Made by a program: the position numbers and the translations under genes
Shown here: positions 24,340 through 36,688 of the stretch, piece by piece
How the letters are laid out: each line of letters starts with the position of its first letter
How positions within the stretch are numbered: the stretch's first letter is position 1
Assembly: GCF_050624435.1 (NCBI RefSeq)
Contig: NC_134542.1
Coordinates: 8,428,497-8,492,496 of the forward strand
Reading direction: 5' to 3'
DNA: 64,000 nucleotides
Origin: Tenrec ecaudatus
Taxonomy: Eukaryota > Chordata > Mammalia > Afrosoricida > Tenrecidae
The notes under the pieces: model-generated
What the model saw: only the letters and a program-made list of their open reading frames with translations
Told to the model about the DNA's origin: nothing
Database searches by the model: none

Positions 24340-24674
24340 TGAAACGAACACAGGCTGGAACTGAGATCACTCGGACGTTCAGAAACAGGTTAGGCAGGAG
24401 GCAGGTGCCCTACTCTACAGTTGGTACATAACGTTTTCACTTCTCCAGCCATCCTTTGGCAGTTTGACCAACTTTATAAACACACTCTGTCACTATATGA
24501 TTGAAAGATAGGGAAATGGGCATGACGGGTGTATATAGCATCAGACGGGTGAGTGCGTGAACCCAACCAGAGCTCTAGGAATAGAGGCAGAACACAGTCC
24601 AAGACAGGGAGGTGTGTGTGACCAGGCACAGGCAAGAGGAGTGGCCTCCAAAGTGTGTTCCACGGACCCCCACG
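24340..24674. other. Nothing recognised
   Basis: No supportable gene or repeat. Confidence 0.35.
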
Positions 24675-24785
24675 TCCAGCTCTCAATAGACGTGTCAATG
24701 CCGACTCATAGTGGCCCCGTAGAACAGGGTAGAACTGACCCAGTGGGTTTCTGAGACTGTAATTCTTCCCGGGAGGATGAAGTTC
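24675..24785 (-). mobile_element. AfroSINE fragment
   Basis: The reversed tail phrase 'gccgactcatagtggccccg' and the following 'gggtagaactgacccagtgg' mark a 3' fragment of an AfroSINE. Confidence 0.6.
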
Positions 24786-26017
24786 ATCTCTAGGTACGCT
24801 AGAAAAGGTGATGGATAAAATGTTGAACTCCACAGTGGGAGAGGTTTAATCCCTCTGCCTATGTATGCCCTCGTGCTCGTCCAAAAGAGGAGCAGCAGAC
24901 CAATTGGAAGATTGGAGATTCCAGGACCCGGATGAGGCCACCTTCATCAGTGCAGGCCCCTGGGCCTACCTGAGGGTGTACACATGTGTGTGAGTGTCTG
25001 TATATGTGTATTTGACCCCAAGTGTGTGGGGGGTGTGTGTGGTCCTTTGAGGGTCACAAGGCAGTGAGCCGAGCGTCTCCTGGGCATAGCTATTCTCAGG
25101 CCCAGCCTCCATGGGGCAGGGCAGCCCAGCCACAAGGTCTGCGGCACAGCGCACTGCTGGGCAGGGTCCACCTCTCCTCTCTGTCTGATGGAAGCGGGCT
25201 GACGCAGGCTGTGTGAGCTGGGCGCTGGCAGGCGGGTAGGAAGTTGTATTGGTCACAAGCACAGGTCCTGAGTGGCCGTGGGCCAACCGCTGGAAAGACT
25301 GGCCCCGAAGAAGCAGGGCTGGAAGAGGACTCAGGAACACCTGTGATATGCAAATGTACAGTCTTGTCTGCTAAAGCAGAGACCTTGAAGTAGGTCAAGC
25401 GGTCAGTGTGGTTTATAACTCAAGGTTAAAAAATAAAATAAATAATCCTCCTAGTGGGGCCGATAGATCTTAGAACCCGGTTTCCAATCTTTCCTCTGAG
25501 GGGCTTTGTGGGTGGCCCGGGAGGGAGATAAAGCATTAGTGAATTAGTGATCAAAACAAGTGTGTGAGCGTCAGGAACCCTCGACTCCGTCAAGACAACG
25601 CGCACTGAAAACAAGTTACGATCCAGTTGCTTCTGCCTCGCGGCAACTCCACGTCCCATAGAACTGCTCCAGTGTGGTCCGAGCCTGTGTTCCCAGGTCG
25701 GTCTCCGGCACTTTCTTCCAAGCCTCCTCCCTTCCAGTCACTGGCCACGTGTGGTCCTTGGCACCACCGAGAGCTATGAAGGGGACACTAGGAAGGAGGG
25801 TCCCCTGCTTCTCCTTGAGTTGCTGACTCCTGGCTTCTGATTGTTCTAGATCCTGTCTCAGCCCCGGCTCTGCCTTGGACCTGGATCCTGAACCCTCGCC
25901 GGCTCCCACCTGTTCCTCAGTTTCCAGGCCTGCCAACCTCTCTGCAGGACGCCAGCTCATGTTCAGTCTCTGCTTGCCGCCGGTTTCCATGTTCTCCTGG
26001 GTAATTCTCACCTTCAC
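24786..26017. other. Mostly unclassified; small AfroSINE remnant near 25605-25695
   Basis: GC-moderate DNA with a decayed reversed AfroSINE tail ('cgcggcaactccacgtccca') near 25640. Short frames on both strands show no recognisable domain. Confidence 0.35.
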
Positions 26018-27690
26018 ACATGGCACCATTAGCTCTCTTCACCACAATTACTTATGCACGAGCTCTGTCTTCAGTGGTTGTGTCGGGAAGGTGAACATCA
26101 TAGAATGCCAGTTTAATAGAACAAAGAATTCTTGCATTGAGGGCGTACTTGAGTGGAGGCCCAATGTCCATCTGCTACCTTAATAGTAAACCTATACATG
26201 TATGCACATAGATCTGATTCCACATCCTCATATATAAATTTATTTACATATGTACATGCCTCCTAGCTCTTTCCTCTATTTCCTTTTACTTACCTCTTGT
26301 CCCACTATCATGCTCAGCCTTCATTTGGATTTCAGTAATTCCTCTCAGTTACATTACCCTTGGTCATGCCCTACCAGGCCTCCCACACCCTCCTCACCAC
26401 CGATTTGGATCACTTGTTGTTCCCTTGTCCCTGGGTTTGTTAATGCCACTTCCTTTCCCCCACCTCCCCCTCTCCTATGTCCCCCCAGAACTGTCTGTCC
26501 TGTTGTTTTCTCCTCCAGATTGTTCATCTTATTTAGGCAGACCTAAATAAGAGATAATAACATGCACAAAAACAAAACAGAGCAAAACATAGCAACAAAA
26601 GAAAAGAAAACAATAGCAAATGACAAAAAAAAATCAAACCAAAACACAACGAGAAAGAAAAGCTTGTAGTTAGTTCGAGTACTTTTTGTTGGCCTTTAGG
26701 AGTATTTTCTAATTGAGTCTGATGGGGCACCAAGTCCTGGACCCAAAATCTATTTTTGGTATTCCCTGGGGATTTCCTTGCTCTGCTCCCCTTGCTGTTT
26801 TGTTCCACGCCCTTAGTGTTTTGCCTCGGTGTGGTAGGATCAGATCGGGCAGAATTCCCACACTGTGTCTCCAGTGTTATTCCAGGAAGGCTATGGGTCA
26901 GTGAGGGATGTTGTGTCTCATAGTGGAGCCAACCATATAGTCTTCTCTGTGGATTGGCTGCTCTGAGTGGGAATCTCGGCCTCAAGGTTTGGTGGGCCAG
27001 GATGTGCTCCACTCTCTCTTCCCCACCCTTCATTTGCTCCAAGGTGCTCTGATCAGACATGTCCCTCTCCCTGAGCTGCAGCTTCAGTGCTGTCCTCTGA
27101 AATAAATTCTTCTGGGGGGAAGGGCAGGTGTCCACATAGTTGGAATTGGGGACAGCCCCTCAGACCTCTCCACTGGTTCCCTACTCCACGCTGGCATGTT
27201 GCATTCACATCTTGGAACACTGGGTTGAAGTCTGGTCCCTCTTTCCCTGTGGAGATATAAACAATACCCTCCCCTTGGCTGGGTTAGTTCCCTGTGACCC
27301 CACTACCCATTTCTTTTTTACTTTTCCCCTTTCCCCAACTCCTTTTTAGTTGGCTACCATATGTATCCCTGCATTTGGTCTGGTCCCTGCTGTACTACCT
27401 GGTCCTCGCCCCAGGAATGTTTGTATGCAGCAGCTTTTTCCCTATGCCCCTTTTGCATTTTTTTAAGCTCACCTCAGCGGACTCATGTTGCACTTGTCCT
27501 TTTGGGCTTGGTTTACTTCACTTAGTATGATTTCCTCCAGTTCTTTCCATGCGGCCATGTGCTTTCCATCAGCTGACGAGTGGATTAAAACACTGTGGTA
27601 CATACATACAGTGGAGTACTATGCATCACTAAAAAGCAGTGATGAATGCATGAAGCATGTGTCTGTTTTAAAGGCCAGCGTTTTCAGGAA
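26018..27690 (-). mobile_element. L1 copy with a 5' inversion
   Basis: From 26018 to about 27560 the minus strand carries the L1 3'UTR and the last part of ORF2. At about 27565 the orientation flips, and 27570-27670 reads on the plus strand as the DEWI...LWYIHT...EYYA segment of ORF2. An internal switch of this kind is the signature of twin priming. The 3' end is truncated inside the 3'UTR with no poly(A) visible, so a later rearrangement is also likely. Confidence 0.75.
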
Positions 27691-28400
27691 ATGGACTCAG
27701 CTGTGTAACTCTCCATGCAGTTCAACTTTAGGACATGTCCGAGTGTGTAGAAACGGGACAGGCCTGCGGAGGGGGAGTGAGCTGGGAGGCAGTCAGATGG
27801 GGGCAGCTGAGCACTTGTGGGTCCTGGGGCTGGACTACCGGACACCCTCCTCCCCGGCCGGTCCTGGCCGGCAGCCCTGACACTGTGCTCCGCTCTACGG
27901 GGCTGGGAGCCTGCTCAGGCCAGAGGAGGAGCCTGGCCCTGCTCAGCTTCCTGTTCCCTCTGCTCTGCAGTTTCACTTTCTCTGCTCAGGAGCCTGGCCC
28001 TGGCTGCCTCTCAGGGCACAGACTTCTGGTGCTGTTCTCTCAGCCCAATCCTCCCACCCCACTCCACACCCCCCCAGGGGGCTCTGGCCCAGCACAGGGC
28101 CTCAGGGGCAGCAGCAGCACAGCAGGAGCAGCAGCAGCAGGTGGGTGTCCTGATCTCCGACATCACGTCCAGCCAGGGCAGCAGCCTGGACCTGAGCAAA
28201 GGAACTGGAGGCTTCCTAGTTGTCAAATAGGAGGCACTCTTACAAGGGGGGGTGGGGGGGGAGGGGGATATTGGTGGGGGGAAGGGTAGAAGCAAAGAGC
28301 CCTGGGATACACAGGTCTGCTCCTTAAGGCCTCAGGAGAGGACGCCTGAGAAGGCAGGGGCAGCTGTCACACAGAGTCACCCAGCAGGCTCAGCCTGATT
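27691..28400. other. GC-rich stretch with CAG run and ISRE-like motif; no supported gene
   Basis: Overlapping frames of 137 and 184 codons exist but share no domain with known proteins, and the composition (CAG run at 28110-28141, G-rich tail) explains their length. At 27969-27982 the minus strand reads GAGAAAGTGAAACT, a full match to the ISRE consensus. It is about 14.7 kb upstream of the SP110 coding start, so relevance to SP110 is only a possibility. Confidence 0.3.
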
Positions 28401-28401
28401 T

Positions 28402-29725
28402 CTTCCTTCCTTCCTTCCTTCCTTTCTGTCTTGTAAATACATCATTTGACTGGGGGATCTTACAGCTCTTATAAAAATCCATTGTATGAAGCCTATTTGT
28501 ACATATGTTGCCAACATCATTTTCAAAACCTTTTCTTTCTATTTGAGCCCTTGGTATCAGCTCCTCGTTTTTCTTCTTCTTCTTCCACGACCCATGTGAA
28601 CTCTTGACAATTTATAACTTATTTATAAATTTTAAATTTATTCAAATTTATAAAAGATGAAAAATTTATTTTCATATCTAAACCGCCCATAGTCACCATT
28701 CACCTACTTTTCTGTTGTTCGTTCCCCTTGTGTGGGGTGGGGGGCCTGTAGGTGAATCATAAATCATTGCTATCTGTTTCCTCTTTCTCCCCCTCTCCCT
28801 ATACCTTCCCGCTACTGGTATTGCTACTCCCATTATTGGTCTTGAGGGATTTGTTTGCCCTGGATTCCGTCTGCCCAGAGCTCTTACCTGTACCAGAGCT
28901 CTTACCTGTCTACCCAGATTTGTAAGATGAAACAGGGCTCATGATAGTGAAGGGGGTGGGAGAGGAAGCATTAAAGAACTAGAGGAATGTTGCTTGTTTC
29001 ATCGGTGCTAACATTGCACCCTGGCTGGCTCGTCCCTTCCTTGTGACCCTTCTTCGATGCAATGTCCCATTGTCTACAAATGGGCTTTGAGTCTCCAGTC
29101 CAACCTACTCTTGTCCACATTAAAATGGTTGTTTGTTTTGGGTTTTCTGCTATCTGATCCTGTAGACACCTCATGGGTTGCTGTGCTTCTTCCATGTGGG
29201 CTCTGTTGCTTCCCCACTAGGTGGCTGCTTGTTTAACTTCAAGCCTTCAAGACTCCAGATGCTATATGTTTTAATAGCCGGGCACCATAAGTTTTCTTGA
29301 CCACATTTGATTATGCACCCATTTTGTCCCAGCGATCCTGGGAAGGGAGCATCCTGGAATGCCAGGTTATTAGAACAAAATGTTCTTGTGTTGATGGAGG
29401 GCTTAAGTAGAGGCCCAATGTCCATCTGCTACCTTGATACTTAACATATAGATATAAGAACATAGATCTATATCTCTATCTTTGTATATTAATATATTTA
29501 CATATATGCATGCCTATGTTTATACCTCTATAAATGTCTTTTGCCTCCTGGTTCTTTCGCTACTTTCTGTTACTTTCCTCTTGTCTCTCTCTCATGTTTG
29601 GTCTTCATTTGGCTCTCTGTACTTCCTGTTGGTTGCCCTGCGCTTGATCAAACCCCACCAGGCATTCTACGCCCTCCATTCTAGACCTGTTGTTCCCTTG
29701 TGTCTGGATTTGTTGTCGGCCTGGT
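28402..29725 (-). mobile_element. Older 5'-truncated L1 (3'UTR)
   Basis: The minus strand carries L1 3'UTR sequence with landmarks 'cttgagggatttg', 'ggcccaatgtccatctgcta' and 'gttcccttgtgtctggattt' on the plus strand. The 3' end is the (TTCC)n tract at 28402-28424, a degenerate poly(A). It is several percent diverged from the full-length copy. Confidence 0.75.
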
Positions 29726-29972
29726 TTCTGGGCCTCTTGGTCGCTGCTGGCCTGCTGCTGAGTGCCAGAGGGAGTGGGAGGTCGGGGGACCAGGAATCCA
29801 GGCAAGGACATGTCATTCCTTCGCCGGCGTGTCATGAACTCGCTGCATAGTTTCGGTAAGCACATGCATGATGGTTTCCTGGTGGCCCGTGGGCTGGGAG
29901 GGACCCTGAGGTGGGGTGTTCCTCCATCCGGCTGCAGGCGGGGGAGTCCTGCTTACACGGACACCAGCGGGG
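29726..29972. other. Nothing recognised; pre-integration flank of the full-length L1
   Basis: Unclassified sequence directly to the left of the target duplication of the full-length L1. Confidence 0.35.
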
Positions 29973-29994
29973 TCTGGGATTGTTCTTTTTTTTT

Positions 29995-30190
29995 AAGTGG
30001 TTGATTTTATTACTAAAGTGAAGTTAAACACAAAAGTTGTACATGAAGCTTTCACTTCCATGTGACAATTCCATAAGAATCTTGGATTTCTTAGCATTTA
30101 TTTCCTGAAAAAGCAACCAATATAATTTGAATTTCAATTCTTTGTGAAAAATTGGGTATATAACTATAAAGAGCTACCTTTCTTTTAAAA
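29995..30190 (-). mobile_element. Probable L1 3' transduction
   Basis: Between the A-rich end of the L1 and the terminal poly(A) lie about 200 bp found nowhere else in the window. On the minus strand they end with an AATAAA signal (30006-30011) about 11 nt before the A run that touches the target duplication. This is the expected layout when transcription reads through the L1 signal and uses a downstream one. The truncated sister copy at 10.4-12.3 kb lacks it. Confidence 0.8.
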
Positions 30191-30470
30191 TTACTTTTTT
30201 TAAAATTTTATTTTTATTATTATTTTTTTATTTTAACAATTTATTGGGGCTCATACAATTCTTTTCACAGTTCATACATATACATACATCAATTGTATAA
30301 AGCACATCTGTACAGTCTTTGCCCTAATCATTTTTTTCTCTTTTCTTCTTTTACATTTTATTAGGGACTCAAACAACTCTTACCACAATCCATACATATA
30401 CATACATCAATTGTACAAAGCACATCCATACATTCCCTGCCCCAATCATTCTCAAGGCATTGGCTCTCCA
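30191..30470 (-). terminator. Doubled L1 3' end with two polyadenylation signals
   Basis: Two tandem units of about 115 bp (about 30234-30340 and 30352-30460) share the phrase 'catacatatacatacatcaa'. Each is preceded on the minus strand by AATAAA and an A-rich stretch. The same doubling is present at 12.03-12.28 kb but not in the older copies ending at 15.88, 17.0 or 21.89 kb, so it defines a young subfamily. Confidence 0.8.
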
Positions 30471-32827
30471 CTTAAGCCCCTTGCATCAGGTCCTCTTTTT
30501 TTCCCCCCCCCTCCCTCTCCATTCCCCCCTCCCTCATGTGCCCTTGGTAATTTATACCTTGTTATTTTGTCATATCTTGCCCTATCCGGAGTCTCCCTTC
30601 CCCCCTTCTCTGATGTCCCTCTCCCAGGGAAGAGGTCACATGTGGATCCTTGTAATCAGTTCCCCCTTTCCAACCCACTCACCCTCCACTCTCCCAGCAT
30701 CGCCCCTCACACCCTTGGTCCTGAAGGTATCATCCACCCTGGATTCCCTGTACCTCCAACCCTCATATGTACCAGTGTACAGCCTCTGTCCTATCCAGCC
30801 CTGCAAGGTAGAATTCGGATCATGGTAGTTGGGGGGAGGAAGCATCCAGGATCTGGGGGAAAGCTGTGTTCTTCATCGATACTACCTCACACCCTAATTA
30901 ACCCATGTCCTCTCCTAAACCCCTCTATGAGGGGATCTCCATTGGCCGACACTTGGGCCTTGGGTCTCCACTCTGCACTTCCCCCTTTATTTAATATGAT
31001 ATATATATACATATACACATACATATATACATATACACATATATACACATACATACACACACTTATATCTTTTTTTTTTTTGCATGATGCCTTATATCTG
31101 GTCCCTTGGGCACCTCGTGATCGCACTGGCCGGTGTGCTTCTTCCATGTGGGCTTATTTGCTTCTGAGCAAGATGGCCGCTTGTTCACCTTCAAGCCTTT
31201 AAGACCCCAGACACTATCTCTTTTGATAGCCGGGCACCATCAGCTTTCTTCACCACATTTGCTTATGCACCCATTTGTCTTCAGCGATCCTATCATGGAG
31301 GTGTGCAGTCAATGATATGATTTTTTGTTCTTTGATGCCTGGTAACTGATCCCTTTGGGACCACTCGATCACACAGGCTGGTGTGTTCTTCCATGTGGAC
31401 TTTGTTGCTTCTGAGCTAGATGGCCGCTTGTTTATCTTCAAGCCTTTAAGACCCCAGTCACTATCTCTTTTGATAGCCGGGCACCATCAGCTTTCTTCAC
31501 CACATTTACTTGTTCACCCACTTTGGCTCCAACCGTTGTGTCGGGAGAGTGAGCATCATAGAGTTCCAATTTAATAAAAGAAGGTATTCATGCATAGAGG
31601 GAGTGTTTGAGTAGAGGCCCAAGGTCCTTCCGCCACCTTAATACTTGACCTATAAATATAGACACATAGATCTACTTCCCCATCCTCCTATATATATTTG
31701 CATGTACATGTCTTTGTCTAGACCTCCATGAATGCCCTTTGACTCCTAGCTCTTTCCTCCATCTCCCTTGACCTTCCTCCTGCCCTACTACCATGCTTCA
31801 TCGCCACCTGGGCTAGAGTATACCTCTTCTCTAAGCAACCTTACCCTTGATCATTTCCCACCAGGCCTGCCACTCCCCCTTCTCTACCATTTGGGGTCCC
31901 ATGTCTTTCCCTTGTCCCTGGGTTTGTTAACACCACTTCCGTACCCCCCCTACTCCCCCACCCCAAGTCCCCCCGGAACTGTCGGTCCCGTTGTTTTTCA
32001 TCCAGATAGTTCATCCAGCCTGTCCTATTCAGACAGACCTGTGGAGTCACTAACATGCACAAAAACTAGACAGAGGAACGCAAAGCAACAGTATACAACC
32101 AGACAACAAAACAACAAAAACAAACCACTGAAAAAGAACAGAACAAAACAGTTCACAAGAGAAAAGCTTGTAGTTAGTTCAGGGATCGTTTGCTGGCCCT
32201 TAGGAGCGTTTTCCAGTCCAGTCTGTTGGGGCACCATGCCCTGGCCCCAAAGTCCACTTTCAGCATTCCCTGGGGACCTTGCCACTCCATTCCCTTGCTG
32301 TTCCGCTGCACTCCCCCAGTGATTTGCCTTGGTGTGGTGGGATCAGGTCAGGTGCAATGCCCACACTGTGTCTCTGGTGCTGTCCCCTGTATCGCCCTTA
32401 GTCCCTGAGGGGCATCATGTCTCATAGTAGGGCCAGCCATGTTGTTCTCTCTGTGGACTGGCTGCTCTACTCAGGAACATCATCATCACGGCCTGGTGGG
32501 CCAGGCTGTGCTCCACTCTCTCCTCCTGCCCCTTCATCTGCTCCCGTGTGCTCTGATCAAATATGTCCATCTCCCATAGCTGCAGAGTCAATGTCGTCCT
32601 TTGGAACAAATTCTTTTCGGGGGAGGGGCAGGAATCCACTTAATTTATGGTGCTGGGGCCAGCCTCCCAGACCTCTCCACCGGTTCCCTCCTCCACGCCG
32701 GGATATTGCATTCACACCTTGCGACACTGGGTTGAAGTTTGGTCCCACTTTCCCTGTGGAGATATAAACCATACCCTCCCCTTGGGTGGATTAATGCCCC
32801 ATTTCTGTTATGCTGATTGTACTTACC

Positions 32828-35800
32828 TCAGGGTCTCATGTTGTACCTGTCCCTTTGGGTCTGGCTTACCTTGCTTAACATAATTCCTTCCAGCTCTTCC
32901 CATGAAATAACGTGTTTCATGTGCTCATTGGTGCTTTTCAGTGCTGCATAATACTCCATTGTGTGTATGTGCCAAAGTTTGCTAATCCACTCGTCTATCG
33001 ATGGAAACTTAGGCTGTTTCCAAGTCTTTGCTATTGTGAATTGTGCCGCAATAAACATTGGAGCGCATATGACTGGTTGTGTTTTATTTGCTGCTTCAAC
33101 CGGGTATATGCCCAGTAGAGGGATGGCTGGGTCGTAAGGTAGATCAATTTCCATTTTCTTTAGGTATCGCCAGATTGCTTTCCACAGTGTCTGTACAAAT
33201 CTGCACGACCACCAGCAGTGGAGGAGGGTTCCTACTTCACCACAGCCCCTCCAACACTTGTTGCTCTCTGATTTACTGATCTGGGCTAGCCTCAGGGGTG
33301 TTAGGTGGTATCTCATGGTTGTTTTGATTTGCATTTCTCTTATGGCAAGGGACTTCGAGCACTTTCTCATATATTTATTGGCCATATTGATCTCCTCTCT
33401 AGTGAAAGTTCTTCTCATTTCTTTTGCCCACTTCCTTAGGGGGTTAACTGTTTTCCTCTTTTTGCAGGTCATGATGGTGTTGTAGATTTTAGTAATGAGC
33501 CCTTTGTCTGACGTGTCATTACTAAAAATCTTCTCCCAGTCTGTGGGTTGCCTTGTCACCCTCTTGGCAAAGTCTTTCGAGGTGCACAGGTGTTTTATTC
33601 TTATTAGATCCCATTTGTCGATTTCCAGATCACCTGTGTGTGTCCCCTTCCCTGTTGCAGTGAGCCTATGTGCTCCCTGGGCCAGTGCTCTGAGATTAGA
33701 CCCGATTCCCTCCTTAATGGTCCTGATGGTTTGGGGTTTGACTTCTAGATCTGCGATCCACCTTGAGTGTATTCTTGTGCATGGGGTGAGGTAGACGTCT
33801 TGTTTCAACTTTCTACATGTGGATATCCATTGTTTCCAGCACCACTTATTAAAGAGGGCATCTGCTTCCCACTTGACGTTTTTGGGACCCTTGTCGAAGA
33901 TCAGTTGTCTATATGCTGATGATTTTACTCCTGGGCTTTCTATTCTTTTCCACTGGTCTGAGTGTCTATCATTGTGCCAGTACCATGCTGTTTTGACCAC
34001 TGTAGCTGTGTAGTAGGCATTAAAATCAGGTAGGGCGAGTCCTCCAATTGTGTCCTTCTTCTTGAGGAGTTCTCTGCTAATTCTGGGTTTCTTCCCTCTC
34101 CATATGAAGTTGGTGGTCAGTTTTTCCAATTCTTTGAAGAAGGTTGATGGTAATTGGATTGGTATAGCATTGAACTTGTAGAGTGCTTTAGGAAGAACTG
34201 TCATCTTTACTATGTTCAGCCTACCTAACCATGAGCAGGGGAGCTTCATCCATTTGTGAAGGTCACTTTTGGTTTCCTGTAATAGGGTTTTATAATTATG
34301 CTTATAAAGGTCTTTAGTATTTTTTGTTAAGTATATTCCTAGGTATTTCAGTTTGTTCTTGGCTACTGTGAAGGGTACTTCCCTCTTAATCGCCTCTTCC
34401 ATGGCCCTGTCCGATGTGTATAGAAACCCTACCGACTTCTGTTTATTGATCTTGTATCCTGCTACTCTTCCATATTCCTCTATTGCTGTAAGTATTCCAA
34501 CTGTGGAGTTTTGGGGGTCTTCAATGTATAGGATCATGTCATCTGCAAATAACGATAGTTTCACCTCCTCCTCTCCCAACTGGATCCCTTTGATGTCCTT
34601 CCGCTGTCTTATGTTGTTAGCCAGAACCTCCAAAACGATATTGAATAGAAGAGGGGACAGGGGGCATCCTTGTCTTGTACCCTTTTTCAGTGGTATTGTT
34701 CTTGTCTTTTCTCCATTGACTATGATGTTGGCTGTTGGTCTTTCATAGATAGCTTGTATGAGCTTGAGGAACTTACCTTCCAATCCTATCATCATGAGTG
34801 TTTTGATTAGGAATGGATGCTGGATGTTGTCAAATGCTTTTTCTGCATCTATGGATATTATCATATGGTTTTTATCCTTTTTCTTCTCGATGTGGTGTAT
34901 GATATTGATGGATTTTCGGATGTTAAACCATCCCTGCATCGCTGGGATGAATCCTACTTGGTCGTGGTGAGTGATATGTTTGATGTTCCTTTGTATTCTA
35001 TTGGCCAATATTTTGTTAAGGATTTTTGCATCTATGTTCATTAGAGATAGTGGTCTATAATTCTCTACACCTGTGGGGTCTTTTCCCTGTTTGGGTATCA
35101 AAGTAATGCTGGCTTCGTAAAATGAGTTTGGGAGCTTGCCGTTCTTTTCTATGTTATGGAATACTTTGTGGAGGATCGGTGTCAGCTCTTCCCTGAATGT
35201 TTGGTAAAATTCTGCTGTGTAGCCATCTGGCCCTGGGGCCTTTTTCCTTGGTAGGTTTTCGATGACACTCTCTATTTCTTCCTTCGCTATGGGTTTGTTG
35301 AGGTTCTTGATCTCTGTCTCAGATAATCTAGGGATAGATTGATTTTCTAAATATTTATCCATGTCTTCCAGGTTTCTGAATTCATTAGAATACAAACCTT
35401 CATAGTACTTTGTGATTATCCTTTTTATCTCATTGGGGTCTGTTGTTATTGCCCCCGATTCATCCCTCATCCTGGCTATTGATGATTGTTCCTTTCTATC
35501 TTTGGTAAGCTTTGCCAGGGGAGTGTCAATTTTATTAATTCGTTCATAAAACCAGCTTCTAGTTGCGTTAATCCTTTGCATTGTTCTTTTGTCTTCCCAC
35601 TGGTTTAACTCGGCCCTGATTTTTATTATTTCTTTTCTCTTGCTATTGGAGGGGTAGTTCTGTTGACTCTGTTCTAGTTGTTGGAGGTTTTGTGTTAACA
35701 TATCTGTCATACACCTTTCTTCTTTTTTCATGTATGCATTCAGTGATATCAAGCTACCTCTGATAACTGCCTTTGCAGTGTCCCATAAGTTTTGATATGT

Positions 35801-36646
35801 TGTATGCTCGTTCTCATTAGTTTCTAGAAATTTCCTAATATCCTCTCTGATCTGGACCTTAACCCATTCATGTCGCAGGAGATCGTTGTTTATTCTCCAA
35901 TTGGTGGCCCTTGCTTTTCTGGGTGCCCTCCTATTAATCTCCAGCTTTATGGCATGGTGGTCTGAGAAAGACGTCTGGATAATATCTATGTGTTTGAATT
36001 TACTCAGGCTGGCCTTGTGCCCCAGCATGTGATCTATTCTTGAGAAAGATCCGTGTGGATTGGAGAAGAATGTGAAACCTTTTGCTTTTGGATGAAAGGC
36101 TCTATAGATGTCTATCAGGCCCTGTTGCCTAATTACATTGTTTAGCTCTCTGGCCTCTTTGCTGAGCTTCTTTCCCTGTGACCTGTCTTTCTCTGATAGT
36201 GGAGTGTTGAAGTCCCCCACTATTATTGTTGTTTCCGTGATTTCTTCTGTCATTTTTTTAATAGTTTGTTTGACGAAATTTGCCGCACCATTATTAGGTG
36301 CGTAAATATTCAGTATGCTAAGTGCTTCCTGGTTTACTGAGCCTTTGAGCATTATGTAATGTCCCTCTTTGTCTCTTTTTATGTTTTGGATCTTGAGATC
36401 CATTTTGTCGGAGATTAAGAGAGCCACTCCTGCCTTCTTGGAGTTACCATTTGCTTGGTAAACTTTCTGCCAGCCCTTTATTCTCAGCATATGCTTGTCT
36501 GCTTGCTTAAGGTGTGTCTCTTGCAGGCAGCAGATTGATGGGTTATGTTTTCTAATCCAATCCTCCAGCCTCTTTCTTTTAACATATGAATTGAGCCCAT
36601 TTGTATTCAGAGTGATTATTACAATCTCTGGCTTCATGGTTGCCAT
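32828..36646 (-). CDS. L1 ORF2 protein: endonuclease and reverse transcriptase
   Basis: The 1272-residue protein nicks target DNA and copies L1 RNA by target-primed reverse transcription. The N-terminal apurinic-type endonuclease shows N14 (TLNTNGLN), E43 (QETH), the GDFN motif and a late SDHHA histidine motif. The RT core has the FADD catalytic motif at about residue 700, with F replacing the Y of a YADD box as in other mammalian L1s. The C-terminal cysteine-rich motif reads C-X3-C-X7-H-X4-C. Length is close to the 1275 residues of human ORF2p and there are no stops. The start is 42 bp after the ORF1 stop. On the plus strand the antisense of this ORF yields many false frames. Confidence 0.97.
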   Translation of the reverse strand: MATMKPEIVIITLNTNGLNSYVKRKRLEDWIRKHNPSICCLQETHLKQADKHMLRIKGWQKVYQANGNSKKAGVALLISDKMDLKIQNIKRDKEGHYIMLKGSVNQEALSILNIYAPNNGAANFVKQTIKKMTEEITETTIIVGDFNTPLSEKDRSQGKKLSKEARELNNVIRQQGLIDIYRAFHPKAKGFTFFSNPHGSFSRIDHMLGHKASLSKFKHIDIIQTSFSDHHAIKLEINRRAPRKARATNWRINNDLLRHEWVKVQIREDIRKFLETNENEHTTYQNLWDTAKAVIRGSLISLNAYMKKEERCMTDMLTQNLQQLEQSQQNYPSNSKRKEIIKIRAELNQWEDKRTMQRINATRSWFYERINKIDTPLAKLTKDRKEQSSIARMRDESGAITTDPNEIKRIITKYYEGLYSNEFRNLEDMDKYLENQSIPRLSETEIKNLNKPIAKEEIESVIENLPRKKAPGPDGYTAEFYQTFREELTPILHKVFHNIEKNGKLPNSFYEASITLIPKQGKDPTGVENYRPLSLMNIDAKILNKILANRIQRNIKHITHHDQVGFIPAMQGWFNIRKSINIIHHIEKKKDKNHMIISIDAEKAFDNIQHPFLIKTLMMIGLEGKFLKLIQAIYERPTANIIVNGEKTRTIPLKKGTRQGCPLSPLLFNIVLEVLANNIRQRKDIKGIQLGEEEVKLSLFADDMILYIEDPQNSTVGILTAIEEYGRVAGYKINKQKSVGFLYTSDRAMEEAIKREVPFTVAKNKLKYLGIYLTKNTKDLYKHNYKTLLQETKSDLHKWMKLPCSWLGRLNIVKMTVLPKALYKFNAIPIQLPSTFFKELEKLTTNFIWRGKKPRISRELLKKKDTIGGLALPDFNAYYTATVVKTAWYWHNDRHSDQWKRIESPGVKSSAYRQLIFDKGPKNVKWEADALFNKWCWKQWISTCRKLKQDVYLTPCTRIHSRWIADLEVKPQTIRTIKEGIGSNLRALAQGAHRLTATGKGTHTGDLEIDKWDLIRIKHLCTSKDFAKRVTRQPTDWEKIFSNDTSDKGLITKIYNTIMTCKKRKTVNPLRKWAKEMRRTFTREEINMANKYMRKCSKSLAIREMQIKTTMRYHLTPLRLAQISKSESNKCWRGCGEVGTLLHCWWSCRFVQTLWKAIWRYLKKMEIDLPYDPAIPLLGIYPVEAANKTQPVICAPMFIAAQFTIAKTWKQPKFPSIDEWISKLWHIHTMEYYAALKSTNEHMKHVISWEELEGIMLSKVSQTQRDRYNMRP

Positions 36647-36688
36647 ATTCTGTTTTGTGTTTTGGGTCTTTGCCTATCTTCCTTCATA

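Noticed and set aside
27735..28289. 184-codon and 137-codon overlapping frames
   Set aside because: Long only because the region is GC-rich with CAG and G runs. No domain, no convincing splice context, and two overlapping frames are equally open.
33079..35044. Plus-strand frames across 32.9-37.7 kb
   Set aside because: Antisense shadows of L1 ORF2 and ORF1.
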